Part shown: in pieces, positions 23,811 to 35,632 of the stretch
Layout: each line of letters begins with the position of its first letter
How positions within the stretch are numbered: the stretch's first letter is position 1
Program-made: the position numbers and the translations under genes
The notes under the pieces: model-generated
Database searches by the model: none
What the model was told of the DNA's origin: nothing
The model's input: the letters and a program-made list of their open reading frames with translations, nothing else
From: Botryotinia globosa
Lineage: Eukaryota > Ascomycota > Leotiomycetes > Helotiales > Sclerotiniaceae
DNA length: 64,000 nucleotides
Reading direction: 5' to 3'
Assembly (NCBI GenBank): GCA_014898425.1
Contig: RCSZ01000005.1
Location: 1,240,001 to 1,304,000 of the forward strand

Positions 23811-24575
23811 CTACACAAGCAACGAACCAGAATCACTTCTAACAACAGTTCCAGTCACATTACTATCCTTCATCAACCACAGATATGACTCCGCAACCTC
23901 TTCTGGTAATGCAACATGTTTCGTCAACACATTACCCGCTATCTCCTGAAACATTTTCTCTTTCACCTCCTCTCCCATCCCATTCCACAACTCCGTCTTC
24001 ACCGGACCAGGACTCACAACATTAACTCTCACGGGCGCCAAATCGACCGCCAAACCCCTCGCCATCCCATGCAATCCTGCCGCAAAACTAGTAACAATAC
24101 TCCACCCCTTCATCGGCTTATCGGCCGTCGCCCCCGTCGTCAACGTTATCGAAGCCTGTGGTCCCTCACTAAGGTATCTGCTCCCAACTTTCGCCACCAT
24201 CAATTGTCCGAAAAACCTCACTTGTCCCGCCTTCTGCATATCCTCAAGCGACGCGTTCTCCAAAGGGGCAAGAGCTAACGCATCACCGGCTGTAAAGACT
24301 ATGTGATCTACTTTCCCCGTCTGTTCAAACAATTTCTCGACATCGGCTTCGAGACTGGGTTTAGAGAGATCGCATGGAAACCCGTTGATTTTGCCATCTG
24401 GATAACTCTTCTGGAGTTTCTCAACTGCTTTGGCGATGCGATCTGGGGAAGAAGAGGAAATGGTAACGGATGCACCACTCTCGAGTGAGGCTTCTGCTAC
24501 ACCGTATCCGATCCCGGCAGAGCCACCTATGACGAGAACGTGTTTGGAAACGAGCTTTTGGTATTTTCCCGGCAT
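23811..24575 (-). CDS. Atypical short-chain dehydrogenase/reductase
   Basis: A single-exon, 254-residue SDR with an ATG at 24575. The Rossmann motif VLVIGGSAGIGYGVA (residues 13-27) has Gly where the TGxxxGIG Thr normally stands. NPG-type downstream signals are also present: DHIVFTAGDA, then RVNVVSPGPVKTELW. The catalytic YxxxK is missing: the aligned stretch reads TSFAAGLHGMARGLAVDL, with Phe and no Lys. This agrees with a fungal SDR subgroup that keeps the fold but not the canonical Tyr/Lys pair, so the oxidoreductase activity is uncertain. The neighbours are a pseudogene and EMC1, which give no pathway clue. Confidence 0.87.
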   Translation of the reverse strand: MPGKYQKLVSKHVLVIGGSAGIGYGVAEASLESGASVTISSSSPDRIAKAVEKLQKSYPDGKINGFPCDLSKPSLEADVEKLFEQTGKVDHIVFTAGDALALAPLENASLEDMQKAGQVRFFGQLMVAKVGSRYLSEGPQASITLTTGATADKPMKGWSIVTSFAAGLHGMARGLAVDLAPVRVNVVSPGPVKTELWNGMGEEVKEKMFQEIAGNVLTKHVALPEEVAESYLWLMKDSNVTGTVVRSDSGSLLV

Positions 24576-24643
24576 GTTTGCTACTCGATTATTTTATTGA
24601 ATAAGATAGATGAATGAGTCCCGAACCAAAGTGCGAAAAGATG

Positions 24644-24662
24644 ATATATATATATATATATA
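24644..24662. repeat. (TA)n tract in the SDR promoter
   Basis: An uninterrupted TA dinucleotide run, 69-87 bp upstream of the SDR start codon. It may serve as a TATA-like element or be a neutral microsatellite. Confidence 0.7.
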
Positions 24663-25406
24663 CGAGTCCGAACAAAACTCAAAAGATCTTTACGCATACT
24701 CCGTACGAACATAGGACATAACTCTTAAAAGCGATAAATCCGAATGTATCAACAGCAAGCCCTCTCCACCTGCATCCCACAATTAAACAACAGAGGGAGG
24801 GGTGTTTTGGGTGGGGGTACCAACACCTATTTTAAGACTAAGAGAATCGATGACGAAGATCAATAATTGTCAACGGTTCTCCACACTATCTTCATACTGT
24901 ACTATGAATTATCAATCGAGCCAATCCCCTCGCGTCAACCTCTCCTCGTCAAAGCGCAGCACGACGATCCATCAAGAAGAGTCTCAATGTGCGTGAATAC
25001 TTGCTTGGTAATAATCTTCAATTAATGATTATGAAATTGGGGAATGATGAAGAAACAGTTTAATTTTCATCCTTGAGTTGCTAATGCCATGTGCGCTACC
25101 CCTAAATCTTTATCTCAATAAGTTAAACGGGATGCAGTGCATTGGCAGTGATTGAGTTGGTTACAAATCTGCCGCAGTCAAACAAGGTGAAGATATATGT
25201 CAGCCAAAATTATAAATCAAAAATATCAACATTATCTTCATTTCATATGGCTGATAGAAATTCCGTAACAAGATGGAACCATGCCCAAAAAAACAATTCA
25301 CCAATAGCATGAGTGAAATCCCTGGTCTTTGATGAGAGTAACGCTTTTTTAACCCTCCTTATATTATCATAATTTACAAAATTCTATAACATAATCATAA
25401 TCATAA
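24663..25406. other. Intergenic stretch, no gene seen
   Basis: About 740 bp between the SDR promoter and the EMC1 3' end. A short plus-strand ORF (24802-24996) has no recognisable content. Confidence 0.45.
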
Positions 25407-28387
25407 TCATGCATTCAACCATCTGCCATTGATTTGTTTCCTTCTCACCTATGGAAATATTAGCACAGCACTCATTAAACAATAGACAAAGTAAAGTAAC
25501 TTACCATAGGCGCCAAAACTGCAACACCAACTCCCAATGCCAAGACAGTAGCCACTAAACTCAGCTTGTTGAATGCTTTGCCTAGAATATCAAAGGCAGC
25601 GCTAGGGTTGACTCTTGTTCCGAAAACATCAATTCCATACGCGAAAACTAGACTGGTACTTTCAAGTATAGCAGGGCTAGTAATGACACCTTTGATACCA
25701 AGAACTTCACGTTTATGACTGATGATAAGTTTTGGATCAAATTCGATGACAGGCGAGTAACGAAGAAGACCTTCTTCTTGCTCGGCAGGGATAGGGTCTC
25801 GGCCAACTGGTCGACGGGGATCGAGAAGATAACGGGGAATGCCAATGATGGAGTTGGATTCCAAAGTACAGAGAAGTTGACGAGTAGTAATACCTTGGCG
25901 GGTTTGGGAAACAGACATGTGTGTTATCGCTTCGGGAACCACGAATGATTGGCTAATAACATGGGGAAGAACTGGGCCAGCATTTGGTACGTCTGATGGG
26001 CCAAGACTTGATGCATTCGCATTTGAGCCGAGGGTTCCACGATCATTTGGAATAGGAGACTCGTAAAGATCGGTGACGACAAGTTGATATCCTTTTGATC
26101 CATGCAGAGAAGTGGTAGTTGATAATTCATCGCTCCATAAAGAATATGCGAACCAGTTCTCAGTGAATACAGAAGCAATGGGTTTCTTAGTGTCAACGCC
26201 TTCGTGGTTTGCGGAATAAAGAACATCGCCAGAAACTGTATCAAGAAGGTAAAAGGAGGCGATTGAGGATTCATCGGAGACGGCAGTAACCAAAACAGTG
26301 TTGGGATTCAAGTATTTGTACATAACAGTACGATCACCAAGGACTCGCCCAATCGACGCAACCGGATCATGTGCGGGTTTGGAGACTACCTCGACGATCC
26401 TTTGGCCAGAAGGTGGTTGGAATGACCAGGTAAAGATAGGTTTGGCATCAGCACCTTTAATGTCAAATTTTAAGCCTTTGACTTCACCGTTCTCGCCCCG
26501 AACCACAAGCAATTCCTTTGGTGCCCAATCTTTTGGTATATCGCCAGGATTTCCATCGATACCAATAGGTAACACCCACCTGCCAAGGTTACTGTCAACG
26601 ACAGCCGCGCTCTGAACAGGTGGCCACTGCCCAGGGTTTATAGCCTCGAGTCCCATTCCAGTTGTAGTGTTCACGATGATATACTCTCCTTGACTACCTC
26701 GAACGGTTGTTGTACTTTTAGCGTTGTTGACAAATATGGACTTAACGTCCCACTTCTTGCCAGCTGGTATATCGAAAGCTTTAGAGCTCCATACGACGCG
26801 TCCTTGAGATCCAGCATCAAGTGCATACAAACGACCTCTTTGGGTTGCAACGATAACTAACTTGTTGAAGCCAAAGTTATCTCGTTCTAAAACACTTTCA
26901 TTTGGTGTAACCAAATCTCCAGGTAAGATGGCGCTTAAAATTCGGGTTGGTAACTTTTCCAAGTATGCTGGAAGGTATTCCAAGTCATTGATATGACGAT
27001 TGACTCGGTGAATGTATGCTTGCAAGGGGTTGGCGTGAGCTTCTGCCTCAAGTGTCTCTGCCAATGATTCAGACGCTGGAATTTCAGCCCATTCGGCAGC
27101 CACAACACCAGAAAGACCCTCGACGCGAGACCAAGCTACAGCGCCATTGCGCACGAGAACCCAGTCCTGTTCCACAGTCACCATAGCTGATCTTACAGCA
27201 TAAATATCAGGTGCTTTCTGGACTACCTCTGATGCACCATGGAGAAATCGAAGTCGGTCATGTTGCTTCTCTGCTTGAATTGGCCATCTGCCCAAAACTC
27301 CATGAGACATTGAAGAAAAGATAAAGGTCTCTTCCTCGGTAAAACGAGTGAAGTAGACGTTGGCACCTTGCGAGCTGGTTGAGAAAGCACCGCTCCCTGC
27401 AAGCTTGGGGATCTCATATGCTTTGCTAATGCTACCACTTTTCATATCGATATGATAAACATCTGCTCTGTTTGAAGTTGCCGAGTGACTGTGTACCAAG
27501 AAATGTGGCAAGGATTGCGCCAAATTAGGCGCGTGAATAGAGACCTTTGTAAGCTCGCCATCCGATTCTTTTAGAGGCAATGTCTGCAAGTCGCTTGGTT
27601 TACCTAGGATATTGACCTTGAGACTCTTCAGCGATCTATCGGTCCAAGCAATAATAGGAGCAGCAGAGTTGGCTCCGACAAGTAAAACATCCTCCGGTGT
27701 ATGAACATCTCCTTTAGTGGAGAGTGTGTATTCGGTAACTCTTGTGCCTGTCAAATGGTCCAGAGTGGTAACTTTGACGCTATAACCTCCCCAGGAACCA
27801 TGAAGAGTGACAACAAAAATGTCTCTAACATTTGTGCTGACTTGTAGAGGTAAATCACCACTAGCATCAACATATTCCCAAACAACATCTCCATTATCTC
27901 CATTAAGTTTCCGTACCACGATTTTTCCAGCATCTTCGAATAAGGTCAGAACATCCTTGACATTGTCAAACCCCTCAACTACCTCCACATCTTTTGCTTG
28001 TCCTGTGAAAATGTTTCCCCATCTTTCCCTTCCACTCTTCGCATCCCAAGCATCTACTCTGTTGCCCAAAGCACTAATAATTGTCCCAGCTCCCTCGACT
28101 GGTCGCAGAAAGCCCTCTCCGTGATTATCATCATTCGCCAGTACTTGTCGCCATCGAACGTCCCCCGTGCCTGGATTGACAGCTCCAAGGACGCCAAGAT
28201 CACTTAATGTATATAATAGCGCGCCTTGTTCAGTTTCCCTAGGTTTGTAGAAGAAGGTTGTGTCTGATTGTGGGAGACCTAGTAATTCGTGATGGTAGTC
28301 AACCGTGTAAGCTTCGTCTGCGAAGACTGCGAAAGTTCTGGGAAGTATTGACAGAGTCAGACAAAGCAAATTTAGAGGGAGTCGCAT
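25407..28387 (-). CDS. emc1: ER membrane protein complex subunit 1 (EMC1)
   Basis: Subunit 1 of the ER membrane complex, which inserts transmembrane segments of client proteins. The start used is the ATG at 28387, whose product begins with a signal peptide (MRLPLNLLCLTLSILPRTFA) and then FADEAYTVDYHHELLG. An in-frame ATG 14 codons upstream (28429) would bury that signal. Exon 1 is 28387-25505. A gtaagt..catag intron (25504-25449) leads to a 42-nt last exon ending RRKQINGRWLNA. The total is 974 residues, near the family norm. The luminal part carries PQQ-like propeller repeats (GVLGAVNPGTGDVRWRQ, VDAWDAKSGRERWG, LYALDAGSQGRVVWSS). The C-terminal DUF1620 part ends in one membrane segment (LSLVATVLALGVGVAVLAPM). 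The short cytosolic RRKQIN tail is typical of EMC1. Confidence 0.93.
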
Positions 28388-28429
28388 AATGAATGATGTC
28401 GAATGGGGTATGGACCTCCAATGTGGCAT

Positions 28430-30196
28430 GAAGCTCTGGAGCTTTGGTTATCGTGAGCTAGATTGGGAGAATCTCGGCTCGGATTAGGTAATCAATTGCA
28501 GATCAAATGCCTCCAGCTGCCCATTTGAATTTCAAGCATTCAACGGATACGTGGAAAGCACCTCAGAAGTGCCTCTTTGGGAGAACTTCACTGGGAAAGC
28601 ACAGTGAGCTTGTTTAAACGATTTGGAACTTACGATCACATCCCATTTTCTAGTGAAAATCTTATCATCTCCATGTCTCACTTTGACGATGTTTTATTGC
28701 ACTCAAGTTTCTGCTGTGGTTCTTCGAACATTGCTTACTTTTCTAATTCTTTAAGTCGTATATATTGGCCAAATGGACCACTTCATGGAACATGTTACTA
28801 GAAGCTTTCAAGCCTTTCTGTTGATGTGCTGTTTGTCTGGATTCACAATTTTCGCAGGCCACCTACTGAGCATTATTCCTGAAATGAGTAGTGAGTTGTT
28901 GTCTCTGTTGAACCCGAAAAGTCCCCAGAAAGTTCCCAGGTCCATCAGATCCCATTCAAAAGAAGTCATTTTGATCTTCTAGATTTCATGACTAGAAAGT
29001 GTTGGTTTGACTTGTTCTAATTGTGGGTTCTGTAATGCAATTTCTGGAAGCACGATCCCTTGCAACGTGTTCTTATATCTCTATGTATACCAATGTCAAT
29101 GTGTTCGTTTTTCCTTCAATATAAGCCCCATTGGACTTATTATATTTGGGCTCCAGTCAAGTTGTTGGTGAAACTGTTGTATTGACTTATCAGAAGATCG
29201 TAATTTGTTGAGTATTTCTGCTCCATCAAAAATTCATCTTCTTGCTCATGCAAGTTATATTTTAAACAAATTCTTATTGAACCTCCATCAGTTGGTAAGA
29301 TATTGTAAACATTCGGATGCTCGACATCATCTAATTTTTACCTAACTCGAATGCAAAGATTGATGTTCATTATTCGGCGAAACTCGAACATTGAGTCTTT
29401 GCAGCGCCGGGTGGTCGTTCTATAATTTGGTAGTCCAGTTGCATCTTAGTTTGTAGCCTTCGAATCCAATGTCTCCGATATGATATACAAATCATAATTA
29501 TCTATGGTCTGTTTACGCTATGAGGTTGGTTAAAGGATCTTCTCCAGTCTAAGAGCAAGACCCGGGAGTCTATGTGGAGTGTTGAAGTCCATATGCCAAC
29601 TCTTAATCTTCTACATACATGAAATGCCAGCACAGCTTCAGGGATTGGCATTATCATTAAATTTAAAACTATTACCCAAACCTTAGCATCTTTTCCTAGG
29701 TCTGAGAATATAGCATTTCGCTAAATGCACGTGGAACTTCAATGTGTGACGAGAAGTATTCTACACACTTGAAGCCATCACCTCATTATTAACTCCACTG
29801 GACAATTCCATAATAGATATATCTATAGTTCGTAAATAAGCATCCTTATCGATCAGTGTAACTACACATGAGCCAATGAAACGCTCTACGTCTTTTTGTG
29901 TAACAAAACATACGTATATGAAAGAGTCCATGTGTGATTTTTGCACTCCGTCCGAAACTCTCGATTCGGGCGTCTGCTTCAATCAATTATAGAAGTCTAC
30001 CCCGCACGCAATAATATCACTCATTGGACAACTTACCGGGAAGCTGGGGGTCAAGACTCGCGCCAGCGGATGCCTGCATATATACATGGATGATTGTAGA
30101 ACAAGGCTATCGCAACATCAAACAAAGACTGCTCTCTACTAGCACTCTATCTCGACGAAGATAGTTCTTCGTGGACGTTATCAATGAATACTAATC
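28430..30196. other. Divergent spacer, no gene supported
   Basis: About 1.77 kb between the EMC1 and deaminase-gene start regions. Short ORFs (28577-28982 and 29761-29982) show no domain or splice pattern. Both promoters must lie here. Confidence 0.5.
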
Positions 30197-32709
30197 ATGA
30201 CGAAATCTGTAACAAAATCAAAAAGTACGTCCGAGTGTGCATTACAAACTGGATTGGGTAGAGATGGCGATCAAGTGACTGCGTTGCATGGTCTGAATCA
30301 GCAAGGAAGCAATGCGAAGGAGCAAAGGAAAAAGGCACCAGCAAATGGTCAAACAAGGACGAGTTCCTTGAGGAAGGGGGTGACTATAGAGGAAGTTCAG
30401 ACAAAACTGAGTTCTCTTCTACCATCCACTTCTCTCTCTACTTCTTCTCCTCCCATCGTCACTAAACCGCTTTCCTCCAATGTCGAAAGTGGGGTGAAAA
30501 GCAAAGTATTTCAGGCTTCAAAAAATAAGTTAGCAAAAGGCGAAGAAAATATACGGCGCCAACCTATCGTCAACTCGCCCAACACCAGATCCAGAAATTC
30601 CCAGCAGAAGAATGTCGCCTCTCCAGCTATATGTGTGATCCCTTCAAAATCCCTTCCAAAGAAAGGGAAGAGTAAAGGGAAAGGAAAAAATCCAGAAGAA
30701 CACTGTATACAAAGGACCATCCCAGGCCCTCCCCGACTCAGTGAGAACAACTTATCCATATCCCACCTCCTAACCGCTTCCACTCCTCCATTCATCACGA
30801 GCCCCCCAAAATCAACACAACTTCTATCCAAGCCCCCACCAAAAGGTCAATCTCAGTCCAAAAAACATCGTACCCTAACACTCACAACCTCACTTCCACC
30901 TCCACTTTCACTTTCACTTCCACTTACATCCCCACCCCCATCCCTCATCCCCGTTGCCCCCAAGCTCCTCAAGCGATTCTACGAAGCATTGATTCTCCTC
31001 ACCGTCTTTGGTTCTAACCGAGGCTCACGAATTCTAGAGGAAGAATCCCCAACCGATACTTTCGACGATGAGATCTTGGACGTTGATGTGAACCTCAGTG
31101 CTCTTGATGTGAACAAAAAGCACGAGATGGACGAAATGAGTCGAACCAAGCTAAGGAGATCATTTACAAGATATCTTGCCTATCTATGCGATTATGAAAA
31201 AGGAGGTGATAGCACGACTGCAATTGCGTTGCAGCAGATGAATACGGGGGGGATTGTATATCATGTTGCTTGGAACAGGTGTTCGCGACCGGAAAGGGGT
31301 GTGGAATTTTTGAAAAAGGTGCTGGGACTTCTAGGTTGTGCTGGGTATGATGGGATTCAGGATTTCGAGAAAAAGAGGGAGGAGATTGAGGATAGAATAT
31401 TTGAGTTATCGGTAAAACATGCTGAGAAGAGAATTTCTTCCTATGCATCTTTTTGGGCTCGGGATATCAAATTTGTGTTGGGAGAATGGAAGATAATTAG
31501 AGAGGATAAGCAAGATAAAGGTAAGAAGTTTCATATGCATTATATGTCTTCTTATCTGACAAAATCAACTTCTAAGAATCCTCGACCCATCTTCACACAT
31601 GGCTTCAGGGGCTTCTCAGTCTCACCGAGTATCCATCTCAACTCTGTCGTTTCTGCCACAAAACATGTACAACTGTGTCGCAAGAGTTTACACACCTCCA
31701 ACTACTCATCAAACTCGGTTCCCCTTTCGCCACTCGATTTACCCAAATCCGCCACACCATCGGCCGTCTAAATCATACCCCCAAAGCCATCCAAATCCTC
31801 CTATCCACCCGCAACCTACTCCCTCACCTCTTCACCCAACTCACCATTTCCCAACTCCCCTCCTCTTCATCCTTTCCCCCTCCCCTCCAAGCCCGCAACC
31901 CTACTCTCTCCGCCCTCATCGGACGAACCATGAGCGACCCCCTCGCCATCACCTCTTACCGCGCCGCCCTCGCAGAAATGGACCACAAATATCAACTCTC
32001 CACCCATCTCTCTTCCCACTGCACAAACCCCAACTGGCGTCCAAAAATCCACGCCGAGTTACTCCTGCTCCAGCATTTCCGCTCAAGGAATCTTCATTTC
32101 GTAGACAATGATCGCTATATCGCGTGTAGTAAACCGGCGTGTTATTGTTGTTATCATTATATTAGAGTGCATCCGGGAAAGTTTGTAGTGCCGGGAAGTC
32201 ATTGTAATCATTATTTGAATTGGAGAGCGCCGGACGTGGAGGAGGGGGATGAGAGGGAGGAGAAGATTAGAGAGGGAGTGTTGATTGAGATGTCGAGGGT
32301 TTTTAGGGGGGAGGTTTTGATGCAGATCAAGGAGATGAGAGGGCCCGGGGGGTGGAAACCGGATTCTTTGACGGAAATTTCGGAGGTGAGGGGGAGAGGG
32401 GGGGTGGGTGGCGGGTCTTTTGTAGGAGATGAGATGGGTGGAGTGGGAGGTGGTGGCGTTGAAGATGAGGATTGTGAGTCTGCAGTAGATGATGACGAGG
32501 ATGAGGATTGTGAATCTCTAGTAGGAGAATATGATGATGATGAAGAAGACGACGACAAGCAAATAAGAAATGAACATTTTGATCTCTCACAAGTGAGTAG
32601 AGAAAATGAAGGCACTCCACACCAGCAAGATCAAGATATGTCAGAAGCGGATTATCCTTCTTGCGATACTTCTGAAGAAGAGGACGGAGGTGTTTCTTTA
32701 TACTTTTGA
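30197..32709 (+). CDS. OTT_1508-like deaminase-domain protein
   Basis: Two exons, 30197-31520 and 31577-32709 (gtaaga donor, ctaag acceptor), give 818 residues. The N-terminal 240 residues are basic, Ser/Pro-rich and probably disordered. Residues 250-441 are helical and carry no known motif. A CRFCHKTC pair lies just after the intron. The C-terminal domain has a zinc-deaminase signature: H600-A-E602, then SKPACYCC with C630 and C633, followed by GSHCNHYLNWRAPD. This matches the fungal OTT_1508-type branch of the cytidine-deaminase superfamily, predicted to act on nucleic acid or nucleotides. The catalytic triad (His, Glu, two Cys) is complete. The last 100 residues are extremely acidic. The actual substrate is unknown. 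Confidence 0.8.
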
Positions 32710-33327
32710 GTTGGGAGAGAACAGAAATTAGGGTTGATATTTGGAATTGTAGGAGTTGATATGGGAATTGATGTATTGATGTATGGGATATCAAGAATGA
32801 CATTTCCTTTTCCCATTTCTGGAATTAATGCCTTGAACAAATTTCCTGCGCCATTTTTCTCTTCAAGAATGTCGTGTTGTTTTGATGTAACGTAGCAGAG
32901 AAAGATTGATTATTGAGATGTGTGATATTGTGAGGAGAGGAGAAGATATTCGAATCACCATTTACTTGTAAGAAGAACAGTAACGATACTCTACCCACTC
33001 TACATAGCAATGCTAACGCAGTGCGTATAAATCTTTCAAGAGAGGAAGAAATATATACCCTGCTTCTTTACTTTTCCTCCTCCTCCTCTACTAAAAGAAG
33101 ATATATACATATACACACTCTATTTCACCATTACACGTAAAATTATATAACAATATCGCAATAAATCAATCCAATTACAGATATATTGACCAAGTATACA
33201 CACACCCATCCATTCATCTATACAAACTAAAGAAAGAAAAGCATGCTATTCCTATCCCTCCCCCTCCTCCTCCCCTTCCCCTTTCTCCCCCCAAAAGAAG
33301 AACTTGTATATATCAATATAAATATAA
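32710..33327. other. 3' flank of the deaminase gene, no gene seen
   Basis: About 620 bp of AT-rich sequence that becomes C/T-rich near 33245. It probably starts with the 3' UTR of the deaminase gene. Confidence 0.45.
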
Positions 33328-33352
33328 CTCACACTCACACTCACACTCACAC
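33328..33352 (+). repeat. ACACTC-type microsatellite
   Basis: A short run of the six-base unit ACACTC, immediately before the larger TTCAACTC array. Confidence 0.7.
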
Positions 33353-33362
33353 CCAAGCCATC

Positions 33363-33450
33363 TTCAACTCTTCAACTCTTCAACTCTTCAACTCTTCAAC
33401 TCTTCAACTCTTCAACTCTTCAACTCTTCAACTCTTCAACTCTTCAACTC
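33363..33450 (+). repeat. (TTCAACTC)11 tandem array
   Basis: Eleven perfect copies of the 8-base unit TTCAACTC span exactly 88 bp, followed by a decaying copy. The perfection points to recent slippage expansion. Confidence 0.95.
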
Positions 33451-33807
33451 TCCAACCCATCAACTTTTATCTCAATTCCATTATTCGAAATTACTTATTT
33501 CCAACTTCATTATAAAATACACACACATCAAATCCCCCACCCAATAACCACCCAATAACCACCCCCTAACCCATCCATTTCCAAAAAAGGCATTGAATAA
33601 TTATACCTAGACTCTTCCTTTCTTCTCCTCCCCCTTCTTTCTTCATCATTTCATATATACTATATCTATCTCCTACATAACTCCTATATCTCTCCTATAT
33701 CTCTCCTACACAACACCCACATAACTCCTACACAACACCTATACATTTTCTCTACTAGAAAGTAGAAAAAGAAATACACATACACATATAAATACAAATA
33801 CAAAAAG
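33451..33807. other. Low-complexity C/T/A-rich spacer
   Basis: Pyrimidine-rich and TATA-rich sequence on the plus strand with short repeats such as CTCCTATAT. No gene is visible. Confidence 0.45.
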
Positions 33808-33829
33808 CACACACACACACACACACACA
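33808..33829 (+). repeat. (CA)11 microsatellite
   Basis: Eleven CA dinucleotides in a row. Confidence 0.9.
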
Positions 33830-34039
33830 TTCCCTCACTCCCTCCCTCCCTCTCCAAAATTCAAATCCCCGAATTTTACTAACCTCCAACCGAATCAAAA
33901 TGCAAACCAACCCCAACCCCAAACCCACAAACTAAGCATTCAATCCAAAAACCTATCCCCAATCCCCAAATCCCTCCCCCATCAACATAACCCCCCACCC
34001 CCACCCCCCCTCCACAAACAATCCAAACACTCCAACCCC

Positions 34040-34111
34040 GGCCTGCTGGCCCAATGGCAAGGCGCTTGACTACGAATCAAGAGATTGCAGGTTCGATCCC
34101 TGCGTAGGTCA
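34040..34111 (+). tRNA. tRNA-Arg(ACG)
   Basis: An intronless tRNA gene. The 5' arm GGCCTGC pairs with GTAGGTC over seven positions with two G-U pairs. A five-pair anticodon stem (CTTGA/TCAAG) closes the loop CTACGAA, giving anticodon ACG, read as ICG for CGU/CGC/CGA arginine codons. The T arm GCAGG-TTCGATC-CCTGC is perfect and supplies the internal B box. The CCA end is not encoded, as expected in eukaryotes. Confidence 0.95.
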
Positions 34112-34131
34112 CACATACGAGTGAGATTATC

Positions 34132-34136
34132 TTTTT
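34132..34136 (+). terminator. Pol III terminator of tRNA-Arg
   Basis: A run of five T residues 21 bp after the tRNA discriminator base, the normal Pol III stop. Confidence 0.75.
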
Positions 34137-34187
34137 GCGTTTATCTTTTATTTTCCTAACAATTTTGTTCAATTTTGTTTTATTTTC

Positions 34188-34222
34188 GGGTTTAGGTTTT
34201 AGGTTTAGGTTTTAGGTTTTGG
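34188..34222 (+). repeat. Telomere-like GGTTTAGGTTTTAGG tract
   Basis: Alternating TTTAGG and TTTTAGG units, about five in all, just downstream of the tRNA. It resembles an interstitial telomere-like sequence but is degenerate and not the TTAGGG unit usual in fungi. Confidence 0.6.
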
Positions 34223-35632
34223 TTGTTGTTAGTATGTATAAAGCGAGTGAGGTGGTGTGTGTATTTTTTTGTTTCACGTGGGGCAGATGAAGGGTTTGGG
34301 TTTGGGTTTTTGGTGGGGGAGAAGTTTGGAAGGGGTTTTTTTTACTAAGGGATTTTATTTAGTTAGTTAGTTAGGCAGGGCAGAGCAAGGTTTATTAGTG
34401 AGTTAGACTTGGAGTTGGAATATTGGAATGGGAGCGTGCGTGCGTGCGCGCGTGCGTTTGCTTTTTTTTTCTTTTTTCTTTTTTTTGTGGTTTGTCACTT
34501 GTGGGAGGGGAGGGGAGAGGAGAGGAGAGGAGAGGGGGGAGGGGAAAAGTGTTACAGTATAACTTATACGGAGTAGGTATGTAAATATACAAAAATGGAA
34601 TATTCATCTAGAATTACTGGGGAAGGGGGAGAAAATTCCATATAGATCACGAGAGAAGATGGTGGGTTGAGATCGAATAGGCGATGATGTTATGGGTATG
34701 GAATATGAAGTGGGAAAGATTACCTACTCACGATTTGGCTGACCAGCATAACGGAAACCGGCGCTCGCCATGCAGGTTTGCCCTTCAAGAATGATGAAGA
34801 CTGTGATGACCTGATGCCGAACCGTGGAATGATATCCTGTTGCCATGGATGTTGGAAGACTTGTATGATCTTAAATCCACAGCACTGCTGCTTGAATACA
34901 TACAGTGTGTATGTATAATATGTATTGAATACAGGGCTATTGTTGCATAGACTTTCTGTCGACTGTGATACTCTGCCCATATGCATCTGGACTCTTTCAC
35001 GTGTGGAGAAAGCCAACGATACACACACATACTCGGCCATCTGTAACATGCCAGCAACGTGAACTGATGCATCCATCACATTCAAAACCGTCTCGACTCT
35101 CGAGTCTCGACTCTCTACACCTCTCATACCCACCCATACTAATCTCCACCTGCCTACCGTCGAAGAAACAGTGAAGAAACAGTGAAGAAAATTCACAAGA
35201 GGATCATCATTCGTCTCGCAGAGTCGCAAGAATCACATTCCCTTGTCCAGATTTGACGTTTCGTTTCATCCATCATGATCTGTCAATTGCAACTTGCAAA
35301 TTTGCAATGCAACCATGCACGTACGCCGTACGTAGCAGAAGAAAAAGAAACGCTCCACTCTTCACACTTATTCAAACTCCAATTTTCCAACAAGACATTC
35401 TTCACCGTTCGTTTCCACAGTGATGATGAATCTTCAATTTCTGAGGCTTGCCAACAAGGTAACAAGGTAACATGGTGAAAAGATGAGGCTTTTTACCATG
35501 GAGATTCTGGAACTCTGGAACTCTAGAATCTCTCCTATTTCGGAGCTTCCTTGGTCTCCTTTTCAATTGTGGAGGTAGGAAAGATCCACAGAATCGGCCT
35601 TGATCGGTGAGCGAAAAACGAAGAAGAAGCTT
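34223..35632. other. Gene-poor spacer with purine-rich tracts
   Basis: About 1.4 kb with GTGCG repeats near 34433-34450 and a GGGGA/GAGGA purine tract at about 34501-34546. A 169-residue minus-strand ORF (34720-35229) has no recognisable content and reads as chance. Confidence 0.45.

Noticed and set aside
31599..32111. 170-residue Pro/His-rich ORF over the deaminase gene
   Set aside because: It is a shadow frame of the second deaminase exon.
33328..33450. CRISPR-like array
   Set aside because: The repeats are head-to-tail without spacers, in a eukaryotic genome.
33243..33515. 90-residue ORF with NSSTLQLF repeats
   Set aside because: It is a translation of the (TTCAACTC)11 array and neighbouring microsatellites.
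34720..35229. 169-residue minus-strand ORF
   Set aside because: Low-quality composition, no domain, and it sits in a repeat-rich spacer.
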